This document shows, piece by piece, positions 16,644-23,356 of a stretch of 40,308 nt of DNA. The notes beneath the pieces are model-generated. The model was not told the DNA's origin. It saw nothing but the letters and a program-made list of their open reading frames with translations, and searched no databases. Position 1 is the first letter of the stretch. Every line of letters starts with the position of its first letter. The stretch spans positions 1 to 40,308 of the forward strand of contig JBAXPV010000035.1 of the NCBI GenBank assembly GCA_037132075.1. The letters are read 5' to 3'. Made by a program: the position numbers and the translations under genes. Origin of the DNA: JBAXPV01 sp037132075 (GTDB lineage Bacteria; Bacteroidota; Bacteroidia; Bacteroidales; CAIXZF01).

Positions 16644-18542
16644 ATGACACCTGAAGAGATTCTGCAAAAATACTGGGGCTATCCGGCATTCCGTCCCTTG
16701 CAGCCAGAGATTATCGAGTCGGTATTGTCGGGCCAGGATACCTTGGCCTTATTACCTACAGGAGGCGGGAAATCCTTATGCTACCAGGTGCCGGCTTTAA
16801 TAATGGATGGACTTTGTGTGGTGATCAGCCCTTTGATCGCCCTGATGAAAGATCAGGTTGAAAGCTTACGCAGAAAAGGTGTCAAGGCGGTAGCCCTCAA
16901 CTCTTCCCTAACACCCAGGCAGATAGAACTCAATATTAATGCCTGTGTATATGGTGACGTAAAGTTGTTGTATGTCTCACCTGAGAAACTGGGTTCAAAA
17001 GATTTCAGAGCCTTATTACTCCAAATGAAAATCAGCCTTATTGCTGTCGATGAAGCACATTGTGTTTCACAATGGGGGTATGACTTCAGGCCATCCTACC
17101 TTAAGATCGCAGAGATCCGTGAATTTTTCCCCGAAGTACCTTTGCTTGCCTTAACAGCGACGGCAACACCTGATGTTGTCGAGGATATCCAGGACAAGCT
17201 GAAATTTAGTAAGCACCATGTACTTAAGGCCAGCTATTACAGGCACAACCTCATCTATTTTGTTCAGAAAGAGGAAGACAAATATGGCCGTTTGTTGAGG
17301 ATTATTGCAAAAGTTCCGGGAACGGCCATTGTATATGCTCGTAACAGAAGGAAGACGAGGGAGATAGCAGAGTTTCTCATGACAAAGAAAATTAGCGCCT
17401 CCTTTTACCATGCAGGCCTTAGTCCGGAAATTCGGTCTCAACGTCAGGATGATTGGCTGTCCGGTAAGATCAGGGTGATGGTCGCTACGAATGCTTTTGG
17501 AATGGGCATCGACAAAGCTGATGTACGGCTCGTCGTTCACCTTGACCTGCCCGACAGTCTTGAGGCTTATTTCCAGGAAGCAGGTCGTGCCGGGCGTGAT
17601 GGTCTGAAAAGTTATGCTGTGATTTTATATGATGGTGCTGACCTGGAAAAGCTTAAAGATGGTTTGACCGATGCTTACCCTGAACCTGATTTTATCAGGT
17701 CAGTATACAATGCCCTGGGTAATTACTTTCAACTGGCAGTGGGGGCGGGCAAAGACCAAAGCTATAGCTTGAGCTTGTCAGAGTTTTGTGTCCGTTTTAA
17801 ATTCAAGCCTGCAATCACATACAGTGCATTACGTCTGCTAGAAAAAGAAGGGTATATCGTTTTCCTTGAAGATCCAGGGATGTATTCTCATGTGCTGATT
17901 CAGGAAACGACAGATAACTTATACAGGATCAGGGTGCAAAACCCGGATCTGGATCCCGTTTTACAAGTCATCTTACGTTCTTATACCGGATTGTTTACAG
18001 ATTATACTTCTATCAAAGAGGAAGAGATTGCCAAACGCTGTGACATCAGCCGGGAAGAAGTCTCAAAACGCCTGGAGACTCTTCGTAAAATGGGGGCAAT
18101 TTCTTACCTGCCCCGCAGAAATCGTCCTGCTGTGAGCTATTGCATGGAAAGGTTGGAGGAAAAAAATGTGAACATTAGCAAGGAGAACCTAAAAGATCGC
18201 AAAAATGTGGCATTGCTGCGAGTGGAGGAGATGATTAGTTATGCCACCGGCGACGATATCTGTCGAAGCCAGCGTCTTTTGCGATATTTTGGAGAGACCA
18301 CAAGTAAAAACTGTGGCTACTGTGATGTGTGCCTGAAAAAAAATGCTGAAGGAGCATCGGAAAAGAACCAGCTCAGTCTCGATACCCGTATCAAACAAGA
18401 AGTTGGAAAACAGGCACTGGATATGGCTTCACTTTTAGCGCAACTGGACGGATTTACCGAGGAAGAAGTGATCGAACAGGTCAACTATATGATTGATTTT
18501 GGAATTCTTACCATGGGTGAAGGTAAGCTTGAATTGAAATAG
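16644..18542 (+). CDS. recQ: ATP-dependent DNA helicase RecQ, short form
   Basis: This 632-residue superfamily 2 helicase unwinds DNA 3'-5' in recombination and fork repair. Motif I is LLPTGGGKSLCYQ (residues 37-47). Motif II is VDEAHC with the RecQ aromatic loop SQWGYDFRPSYL (135-153). Motif VI is QEAGRAGRDG (311-320). The RecQ C-terminal zinc region is seen as CRSQRLLRYFGE and CGYCDVC. A winged-helix region lies around residues 400-520. The protein stops soon after and I see no clear HRDC domain, as in the shorter RecQ paralogue common in Bacteroidota, which often have two. The start ATG at 16644 follows the giant gene by 33 bases; the truncated glycosylase gene follows by 12. Confidence 0.95.
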   Translation: MTPEEILQKYWGYPAFRPLQPEIIESVLSGQDTLALLPTGGGKSLCYQVPALIMDGLCVVISPLIALMKDQVESLRRKGVKAVALNSSLTPRQIELNINACVYGDVKLLYVSPEKLGSKDFRALLLQMKISLIAVDEAHCVSQWGYDFRPSYLKIAEIREFFPEVPLLALTATATPDVVEDIQDKLKFSKHHVLKASYYRHNLIYFVQKEEDKYGRLLRIIAKVPGTAIVYARNRRKTREIAEFLMTKKISASFYHAGLSPEIRSQRQDDWLSGKIRVMVATNAFGMGIDKADVRLVVHLDLPDSLEAYFQEAGRAGRDGLKSYAVILYDGADLEKLKDGLTDAYPEPDFIRSVYNALGNYFQLAVGAGKDQSYSLSLSEFCVRFKFKPAITYSALRLLEKEGYIVFLEDPGMYSHVLIQETTDNLYRIRVQNPDLDPVLQVILRSYTGLFTDYTSIKEEEIAKRCDISREEVSKRLETLRKMGAISYLPRRNRPAVSYCMERLEEKNVNISKENLKDRKNVALLRVEEMISYATGDDICRSQRLLRYFGETTSKNCGYCDVCLKKNAEGASEKNQLSLDTRIKQEVGKQALDMASLLAQLDGFTEEEVIEQVNYMIDFGILTMGEGKLELK

Positions 18543-18554
18543 CAAGCTGTTTTT

Positions 18555-18980
18555 ATGAAGATCCCATTGACATATTATCTGAATTCTGATGTAACACAAA
18601 TTGCCAGGGATCTCATCGGAAAAGGCCTGGTCACCAATGTTGAAGGCATCCCCCATGCCGTGCTGGTAAGGGCATTATATCCGCTTGAGGGCATCGGCAT
18701 GATGCAGGAACGTATAGGCCGAAATGATTGTCTTAAGAAGCTGGCTTATGGTCCGGGTAAGCTCAGTAAAGCTTTAGGTATACATTTTTCGGAAAGCGGA
18801 ATTTCTTTAAACAGCGACTTTATATGGCTGGAGGATCGAAGCTATGTAATTCCTTCCAGCCTCATTATCAGCGGTAAACGTATCGGTGTAGACTATGCAG
18901 GCTCTCATGCGGATTGGCTATATCGCTTTTATATCAAAGGGAATAATGTGGATTTATCGGGTTTGTGTGCAAGTGGTTGA
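18555..18980 (+). pseudogene. 3-methyladenine DNA glycosylase (AAG/MPG family) with internal in-frame deletion of the catalytic core
   Basis: The 141-residue product begins like an AAG/MPG glycosylase (KIPLTYYLNSDVTQIARDLIGKGLVTN). It then jumps straight to the C-terminal half (VEGIPHAVLVRALYPLEGI, GPGKLSKALGI, RIGVDYAGSHADWLYRFYIKGN). Family members are about 200 residues. Missing are roughly 60 residues holding the catalytic Glu motif (ETEAY), the following His/Arg segment (SHA...TRRNE type) and the YVYLCYGIH strand. In relatives a VTN occurs both after the LLGK motif and just before EGIPHAVL, so a deletion between the two copies would keep the frame. Without the general base and much of the DNA-binding cleft it should not excise bases. 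It could be a recent pseudogene, an assembly collapse or a non-enzymatic remnant. Confidence 0.75.
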
Positions 18981-19011
18981 AAAATAGTCTTTCATGTTTA
19001 GGAATTTTTTC

Positions 19012-19019
19012 TAATTTTG
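19012..19019 (+). promoter_or_regulatory. -7 box TAATTTTG for the TPR protein gene
   Basis: Exact TAnnTTTG match. A weak -33 candidate TTTC lies at 18990-18993. Initiation near 19026 gives a 14-base leader to the ATG at 19040. Confidence 0.45.
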
Positions 19020-19039
19020 CACCCTCAAAAACCTTAACA

Positions 19040-19726
19040 ATGGCAAAACAACTTGACAATACTGAAGAAAGAATCCATAAAGTAGAAGAAGCGCTTAGTA
19101 AATCCGAACAATTCATCGAACGCTATCAAACGATCATCAGTATCGTTATTGGCGCCATCATTCTGATTGTGTTGGGTTATTTTGCGTTTAACAAGTTTTA
19201 TATTCAGCCAAGAGAGAAAGAAGCGCAAACACAAATGTGGAAAGCAGAGCGTTATTTTGAGATGGATTCTCTCGACAAAGCCTTGAAAGGTGACGGAAGC
19301 TATCCTGGCTTTCTTGCTATTATAGACGACTACAGCATGACAAAGTCAGCCAACCTCTCAAAATATTATGCCGGTATTTGCTATTTAAAGAAAGGGGAAT
19401 TCCAGAATGCTATTGATTACTTGGGAAAATACAAAGGCAAAGATGTGATGGTTGCTGCCATGGCAAAGGGTGGTATTGGTGATGCTTATATGGAACTTGG
19501 CGACATGAAAAAGGCGCTTGAGTTTTACCAGGAAGCTGCTGATAAAGAAAACGAGTTTACAACTCCCGTTTTCCTGATGAAAGTGGCTTGGACTTATGAG
19601 ACCAGTAAGGAGTTTCAAAAAGCCATTGATGCTTACCAGAAAATCAAAACAAATTACCCTAAAAGTGCTGAAGCCCGCGGAATTGAGAAGTATATCGTCA
19701 GGGCAAAAGGCTTGATGACACCCTAA
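19040..19726 (+). CDS. membrane-anchored TPR protein (YfgM-like)
   Basis: This 228-residue protein starts at the ATG at 19040; the frame is open upstream to 18965 but would overlap the preceding gene. A charged, coiled-coil-prone N-terminus (TEERIHKVEEALSKSEQFIE) precedes one membrane helix (~34-52, IISIVIGAIILIVLGYFAF). TPR units fill the rest (AGICYLKKGEFQNAIDYLGK, GDAYMELGDMKKALEFYQEA, KVAWTYETSKEFQKAIDAYQ). It resembles YfgM-like proteins, which hold periplasmic chaperones near the Sec translocon; that role is inferred. It is followed after 12 bases by ribH, an arrangement I know from Bacteroidota. Confidence 0.8.
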   Translation: MAKQLDNTEERIHKVEEALSKSEQFIERYQTIISIVIGAIILIVLGYFAFNKFYIQPREKEAQTQMWKAERYFEMDSLDKALKGDGSYPGFLAIIDDYSMTKSANLSKYYAGICYLKKGEFQNAIDYLGKYKGKDVMVAAMAKGGIGDAYMELGDMKKALEFYQEAADKENEFTTPVFLMKVAWTYETSKEFQKAIDAYQKIKTNYPKSAEARGIEKYIVRAKGLMTP

Positions 19727-19738
19727 TTTTTTGGTGTC

Positions 19739-20236
19739 ATGGCGACACATCTGAAGAACTTATCCGATTTTGATCCCGATTCCTTGCCATCCGGCGAGGC
19801 TTACATTATTTGTATTGTTGTTTCTGAATGGAATACAGGAGTTACTTTTGCGCTTGCAGAAGGAGCGAGGAGTACATTAATCAATGCAGGCGTTTCAGCC
19901 GAAAATATCAGACTTTACACGGTCCCTGGTAGTTTTGAGCTTCCCCTGGCTGCTTCCTGGGCTGCCAGTGAACACGATGTGGATGCCGTTATCTGTCTCG
20001 GATGTGTGATTCAGGGAGAAACCCGACACTTTGAGTTTATCTCTCAAGCAGTGGCTCAGGGTGTGACCAGAGCATCTCTGGATACGCAGAAGCCTGTTAT
20101 TTTTGGCGTACTCACAACTGACACCCTGGAACAGGCAGAAGCTCGTTCGGGCGGCAAACATGGTAATAAGGGCATAGAAGGTGCTGTTGCGGCATTGAGG
20201 ATGCTGTCCCTTAAGAAAGCGATAAAAGGCCAGTAA
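19739..20236 (+). CDS. ribH: 6,7-dimethyl-8-ribityllumazine synthase
   Basis: This 165-residue enzyme condenses 5-amino-6-ribitylaminouracil with 3,4-dihydroxybutanone 4-phosphate to give lumazine, the penultimate step of riboflavin synthesis. Diagnostic motifs are SEWNTGVT near the N-terminus, VPGSFELPLAA, and the phosphate/substrate loop GCVIQGETRHFEFI with the catalytic His. FGVLTTDTLEQAEARSGGKHGNKG is the C-terminal signature. Length is typical and all core motifs are intact. It sits between the TPR gene and fmt on one strand and is likely co-transcribed; no other rib gene is in the window. Confidence 0.96.
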   Translation: MATHLKNLSDFDPDSLPSGEAYIICIVVSEWNTGVTFALAEGARSTLINAGVSAENIRLYTVPGSFELPLAASWAASEHDVDAVICLGCVIQGETRHFEFISQAVAQGVTRASLDTQKPVIFGVLTTDTLEQAEARSGGKHGNKGIEGAVAALRMLSLKKAIKGQ

Positions 20237-20268
20237 AAGCCTCCTGGCGGGTTTTAAAACATTATATC

Positions 20269-21237
20269 ATGCCCGACCCTCAAATACGAATCATTTACTT
20301 TGGTACACCCGACTTTGCTGTCGCTGCCCTGGAAGCCCTGGTTCATGATGGTTTTAATGTAGTTGCAGTAGTAACAGCTCCTGATAAACCTTCAGGACGT
20401 GGTCTCAAGCTACAGCAAAGCCCGGTAAAAGTTAAAGCACTGGCGCTGAATTTTCCTGTTTTACAGCCGGAATCCATGAAGGATGAGCTTTTTTTGAAAG
20501 AGCTCTCTTCTTTTTCTCCTGATATACAAGTTGTCGTGGCTTTCCGGAAATTACCTGCTGCCGTCTGGCAGCTGCCAAAACTCGGCACCTTTAATCTCCA
20601 TGCGTCACTTTTACCACAATACCGGGGCGCAGCTCCAATTAACTGGGCGGTAATCAATGGTGAATCCCAAACCGGACTCACGACTTTCTTTCTGGATGAT
20701 AAAATTGACACAGGTAAAATTATTTTACAGGAAGTCATGCCAATCGAAAGTCATGACGATGCAGGGCAGTTGCATGATCGAATGATGACAGCAGGAGCAA
20801 AGCTTGTCAGCAAAACAGTAAATCTTATTGTTACAAAACAAGTGGCGCTCACTGACCAGGCCTCACTAGAACCAGGAAATGTCCTTCACAATGCACCTAA
20901 ACTCAACAAAGAAAATTGCCGGATAGCATGGGATCATCCTGCAACCGCAATAAGAAATTTCATCAGGGGATTATGTCCCTATCCAGGCGCCATTGCAGAA
21001 TTAAATACCGGGACAGAGGTCGTTTATTTAAAAATCTTCAAGACGTCGTTGATTTCTTCTGAAATGATGCTACAAGCAGGTGAGATTGCTACCGACAATA
21101 AGTCATTTATCAGGGTTGGAACCGGAGCCGGTTTTTTAGAAATTTTGGAATTGCAGGTTGCTGGCAGAAAAAGAATGCCGGTCGTAGACTTTCTTCGCGG
21201 AACCAAACTTGAACCAGGTTTAAAGTTCGTATCTTAA
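20269..21237 (+). CDS. fmt: methionyl-tRNA formyltransferase
   Basis: This 322-residue enzyme transfers formyl from 10-formyltetrahydrofolate to initiator Met-tRNA. The N-terminal Rossmann domain opens IRIIYFGTPDFAVAALEAL. The catalytic motif is NLHASLLPQYRGAAPINWAVINGE, carrying the conserved Asn, His and SLLP loop, with the folate-site Asp in DDKIDTGKI. The C-terminal OB-like tRNA-binding domain follows (RNFIRGLCPYPGA, then RVGTGAGFLEILELQ). Length is typical. It lies 32 bases after ribH. The 172 bases after its stop contain only the promoter of the first HU gene. Confidence 0.96.
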   Translation: MPDPQIRIIYFGTPDFAVAALEALVHDGFNVVAVVTAPDKPSGRGLKLQQSPVKVKALALNFPVLQPESMKDELFLKELSSFSPDIQVVVAFRKLPAAVWQLPKLGTFNLHASLLPQYRGAAPINWAVINGESQTGLTTFFLDDKIDTGKIILQEVMPIESHDDAGQLHDRMMTAGAKLVSKTVNLIVTKQVALTDQASLEPGNVLHNAPKLNKENCRIAWDHPATAIRNFIRGLCPYPGAIAELNTGTEVVYLKIFKTSLISSEMMLQAGEIATDNKSFIRVGTGAGFLEILELQVAGRKRMPVVDFLRGTKLEPGLKFVS

Positions 21238-21330
21238 ACGATACGATAGATTCAAACTGCTTACATCAGGGCTTGTTCTTAACAATTGCGTGCATTTTTT
21301 CAACATTTCCAATGGTTTTAGCGAATTGGG

Positions 21331-21361
21331 CTTGACTTTTCCTAATAGTAACGTATATTTG
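21331..21361 (+). promoter_or_regulatory. promoter CTTG-N19-TATATTTG of first HU gene
   Basis: A -33-like CTTG (21331-21334) is separated by 19 bases from TATATTTG (21354-21361), an exact TAnnTTTG box. The second HU promoter has the same form and spacing. The leader to the ATG at 21410 is about 42 bases. Confidence 0.6.
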
Positions 21362-21409
21362 CTATAGATATTTATTTGCCATTTAGTAATCACTAAAACC
21401 AACGCGGAA

Positions 21410-21682
21410 ATGAACAAAGCAGAATTGATTGACGCTATTGCAGCTGAAGCAAAATTGACAAAGACTGATGCAAAAAAAGCATTGGATGCATTTGTAGATG
21501 CTACTTCCAAAGCCCTTAAAAAAGGAGATAGAGTAGCTCTGGTTGGCTTCGGCTCGTTCTCTGTTGCAAAACGTGCAGCCCGTAAGGGAAGAAATCCCCA
21601 AACCGGCAAGGAGATCAAAATTGCAGCTAAAAAAGTTGTGAAATTTAAATCAGGAACGGAACTCTCAAAGAAAGTTAAGTAG
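21410..21682 (+). CDS. HU-family DNA-binding protein, copy 1
   Basis: This is a 90-residue nucleoid protein that bends and compacts DNA as a dimer. The HU/IHF signature is intact: MNKAELIDAIAAEAKLTK, then GDRVALVGFGSFSVAKRAARKGRNPQTGKEI, with the arm proline in GRNPQTG that intercalates into DNA. It is followed by the terminator at 21698-21732 and has its own promoter, so it is a monocistronic unit. It is closely similar to the second copy 160 bases downstream. The two may form homo- or heterodimers. Confidence 0.95.
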   Translation: MNKAELIDAIAAEAKLTKTDAKKALDAFVDATSKALKKGDRVALVGFGSFSVAKRAARKGRNPQTGKEIKIAAKKVVKFKSGTELSKKVK

Positions 21683-21697
21683 GACTTAACCTTCACG

Positions 21698-21732
21698 AAA
21701 AAAAGGGCGTCTTGTTAGGACGCCCTTTTTTT
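21698..21732 (+). terminator. intrinsic terminator after HU copy 1
   Basis: The stem GGGCGTC (21705-21711) / GACGCCC (21719-21725) has a 7-base loop. It is extended by an A tract before it pairing with the T tract 21726-21732, and so could also work in reverse. Confidence 0.9.
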
Positions 21733-21784
21733 ATGGGGTAATCAATACTTTTATCAACAATTATGGGGATTTTATGCACTGACA

Positions 21785-21815
21785 CTTGCTTTTTATTATC
21801 TAAACTTTAAATTTG
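21785..21815 (+). promoter_or_regulatory. promoter CTTG-N19-TAAATTTG of second HU gene
   Basis: CTTG (21785-21788), 19 bases, then TAAATTTG (21808-21815), the same architecture as the first HU promoter. The leader to the ATG at 21843 is about 20 bases. Confidence 0.6.
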
Positions 21816-21842
21816 TCAGCTAAACCATAAAATAACGTTTTT

Positions 21843-22112
21843 ATGAATAAAAAAGACTTAATTGGAGCTATTGCCGAGAATGCCCAGATGACCAAAGCTA
21901 ACGCTAAAAAAACACTGGATGTCACACTTAGCGTAATTACTGGTGCATTGAAAAAAGGCGACCGCGTTGCCCTGGTTGGTTTCGGTTCTTTCTCTGTCAC
22001 CAAAAGAGCTGCCCGTAAAGGCCGGAATCCTCAGTCAGGAAAAGAAATTAAAATCGCTGCAAAAAAAGTGGTGAAATTTCGTGCAGGTGCTAATCTTGCT
22101 AAGCTTAAATAA
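21843..22112 (+). CDS. HU-family DNA-binding protein, copy 2
   Basis: This 89-residue HU paralogue has the complete fold: MNKKDLIGAIAENAQMTKAN, then GDRVALVGFGSFSVTKRAARKGRNPQSGKEI and a basic C-terminus (KIAAKKVVKFRAGANLAKLK). The dimer-forming helical N-terminus is more diverged from copy 1 than the DNA-binding arm, which suggests different pairing or regulation. It has its own promoter (21785-21815) and terminator (22131-22159). Confidence 0.95.
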   Translation: MNKKDLIGAIAENAQMTKANAKKTLDVTLSVITGALKKGDRVALVGFGSFSVTKRAARKGRNPQSGKEIKIAAKKVVKFRAGANLAKLK

Positions 22113-22130
22113 GCTGGCTCCTTCAAAGAA

Positions 22131-22159
22131 AAACTCCGGCAAGACCGGAGTTTTTTTTT
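22131..22159 (+). terminator. intrinsic terminator after HU copy 2
   Basis: The stem CTCCGG (22134-22139) / CCGGAG (22145-22150) has the 5-base loop CAAGA, an upstream A run and nine T. The trmH ATG follows only 13 bases after the T run. Confidence 0.88.
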
Positions 22160-22171
22160 AGCAAAAACCCT

Positions 22172-22879
22172 ATGATTATGGATTTTTCTGAGCTTTCCAT
22201 CGAGCAACTTAACAGTTATCGGGATTTCCTCCTCGAGTTACTTACACCGAGAAGGAAAGAACTGCTTTTAGAGAAAATAGCTCACCGCACTCGTTATCTG
22301 AGCGTTGTTGTCGAAAATATCTTTCAACCCCATAACACTAGTGCCGTAATCAGAAGCTGTGACTGTTTCGGGGTTCAGGATCTTCACGTGATTGAAAATA
22401 AAAACACCTATAAAGTTAACCCCGATATCGTTCTTGGCGCAAACCGATGGATCAATATCAGTCAGTATCCCAATGCTGAAGATACGACCCGTCAATGTAT
22501 TCTTGGCCTCAAGAATAAAGGATATAAAATCGTAGCAACCACGCCGCATCTCGATAGTTTTACCCCGGAAACATTGCCAGTTGACCATAAAATTGCACTG
22601 GTGTTCGGCGCTGAAGTTGAAGGGATCTCCCGGGACGTTTCTGAATTGGCCGATTATTCTTTAAGGATCCCGATGGTTGGCTTCACAGAAAGTTTGAATA
22701 TCTCTGTTTCCGCAGCGATTTGTCTTTATTCAATGTCACAACGGATCAGAAATGATGAAATTAATTGGAGACTCGATGCCCGTGAACAAGCGGAGGTCCT
22801 CATTAAATGGGCGAAGATAAACCTTCGCCGACCTGAGATCATAGAAAATGCCTACTTTTCTGATAGAAATAAAGCCTGA
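22172..22879 (+). CDS. trmH: TrmH-type tRNA guanosine-2'-O-methyltransferase (SpoU family)
   Basis: This 235-residue SPOUT methyltransferase probably makes Gm18 in the D-loop of tRNAs. The three SpoU motifs are intact: VVENIFQPHNTSAVIRSCDCFG (with the catalytic-site Asn/Arg), IALVFGAEVEGIS, and LRIPMVGFTESLNISVSAAICLY, which forms the knotted S-adenosylmethionine site. The N-terminal helix region (SYRDFLLELLTPRRKELLLE) and the C-terminal extension are as in TrmH rather than RlmB. An ATG at 22178 is an equally good start. The RNA position modified is inferred from family resemblance. Confidence 0.9.
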   Translation: MIMDFSELSIEQLNSYRDFLLELLTPRRKELLLEKIAHRTRYLSVVVENIFQPHNTSAVIRSCDCFGVQDLHVIENKNTYKVNPDIVLGANRWINISQYPNAEDTTRQCILGLKNKGYKIVATTPHLDSFTPETLPVDHKIALVFGAEVEGISRDVSELADYSLRIPMVGFTESLNISVSAAICLYSMSQRIRNDEINWRLDAREQAEVLIKWAKINLRRPEIIENAYFSDRNKA

Positions 22880-22987
22880 GTAAACTAATTCATGGCTGGT
22901 GTCCCAAAGCATAGTCGCATAGAATGTGTTATGCCAATACAGATTTTTCGCAAAGCTGTTCTGTGTCGGTATATTCAATAATTATAC

Positions 22988-22995
22988 TACCTTTG
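22988..22995 (+). promoter_or_regulatory. -7 box TACCTTTG for the bTHX gene
   Basis: Exact TAnnTTTG match 30 bases before the ATG at 23025; initiation near 23002. No clear -33. Confidence 0.45.
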
Positions 22996-23024
22996 CAAAT
23001 TCTAATAGATCAACGAAATATATT

Positions 23025-23336
23025 ATGGGAAAAGGAGACAAAAAAACCAAAAGAGGAAAAATTATTCAGGGTTCATATGGCATCAAACGCCCCAGGAAAC
23101 CAGTAAAAGCTTATGTTGCTGGCACAGAACCTACCAATGCTGACAAGAAAGCCGCAAAAATTGCTTCGGGTGAAGTTGTAGAAGTTATTGAAAAAGCCAA
23201 AAAGAAAGTTGCCCCTAAAGCCACTAAGACTGCCGTTCCGGAACTCGAATTGATGGTTGAGGAGACTGTTGCCCCAGAAATGGTGCTGACACCTGAACCA
23301 GAGCCCACAGCTGAAACGGAAGAGACAAAAGAATAA
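23025..23336 (+). CDS. 30S ribosomal protein bTHX with long acidic tail
   Basis: The N-terminal ~30 residues (MGKGDKKTKRGKIIQGSYG then KRPRK) are the bTHX signature. bTHX is a tiny basic protein of the small subunit, known from Thermus and encoded widely in Bacteroidota. The product here has 103 residues. After the basic core comes an Ala/Lys-rich stretch (KAKKKVAPKATKTAVPE), then an acidic Glu/Pro/Thr-rich tail to the end. The classic protein is under 30 residues; Bacteroidota forms are longer but usually basic. The start at 23025 is fixed by the signature; the upstream open frame is spurious. A dedicated -7 box lies at 22988. Confidence 0.85.
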   Translation: MGKGDKKTKRGKIIQGSYGIKRPRKPVKAYVAGTEPTNADKKAAKIASGEVVEVIEKAKKKVAPKATKTAVPELELMVEETVAPEMVLTPEPEPTAETEETKE

Positions 23337-23356
23337 TTTCCAGGAAATCCTGTTTC

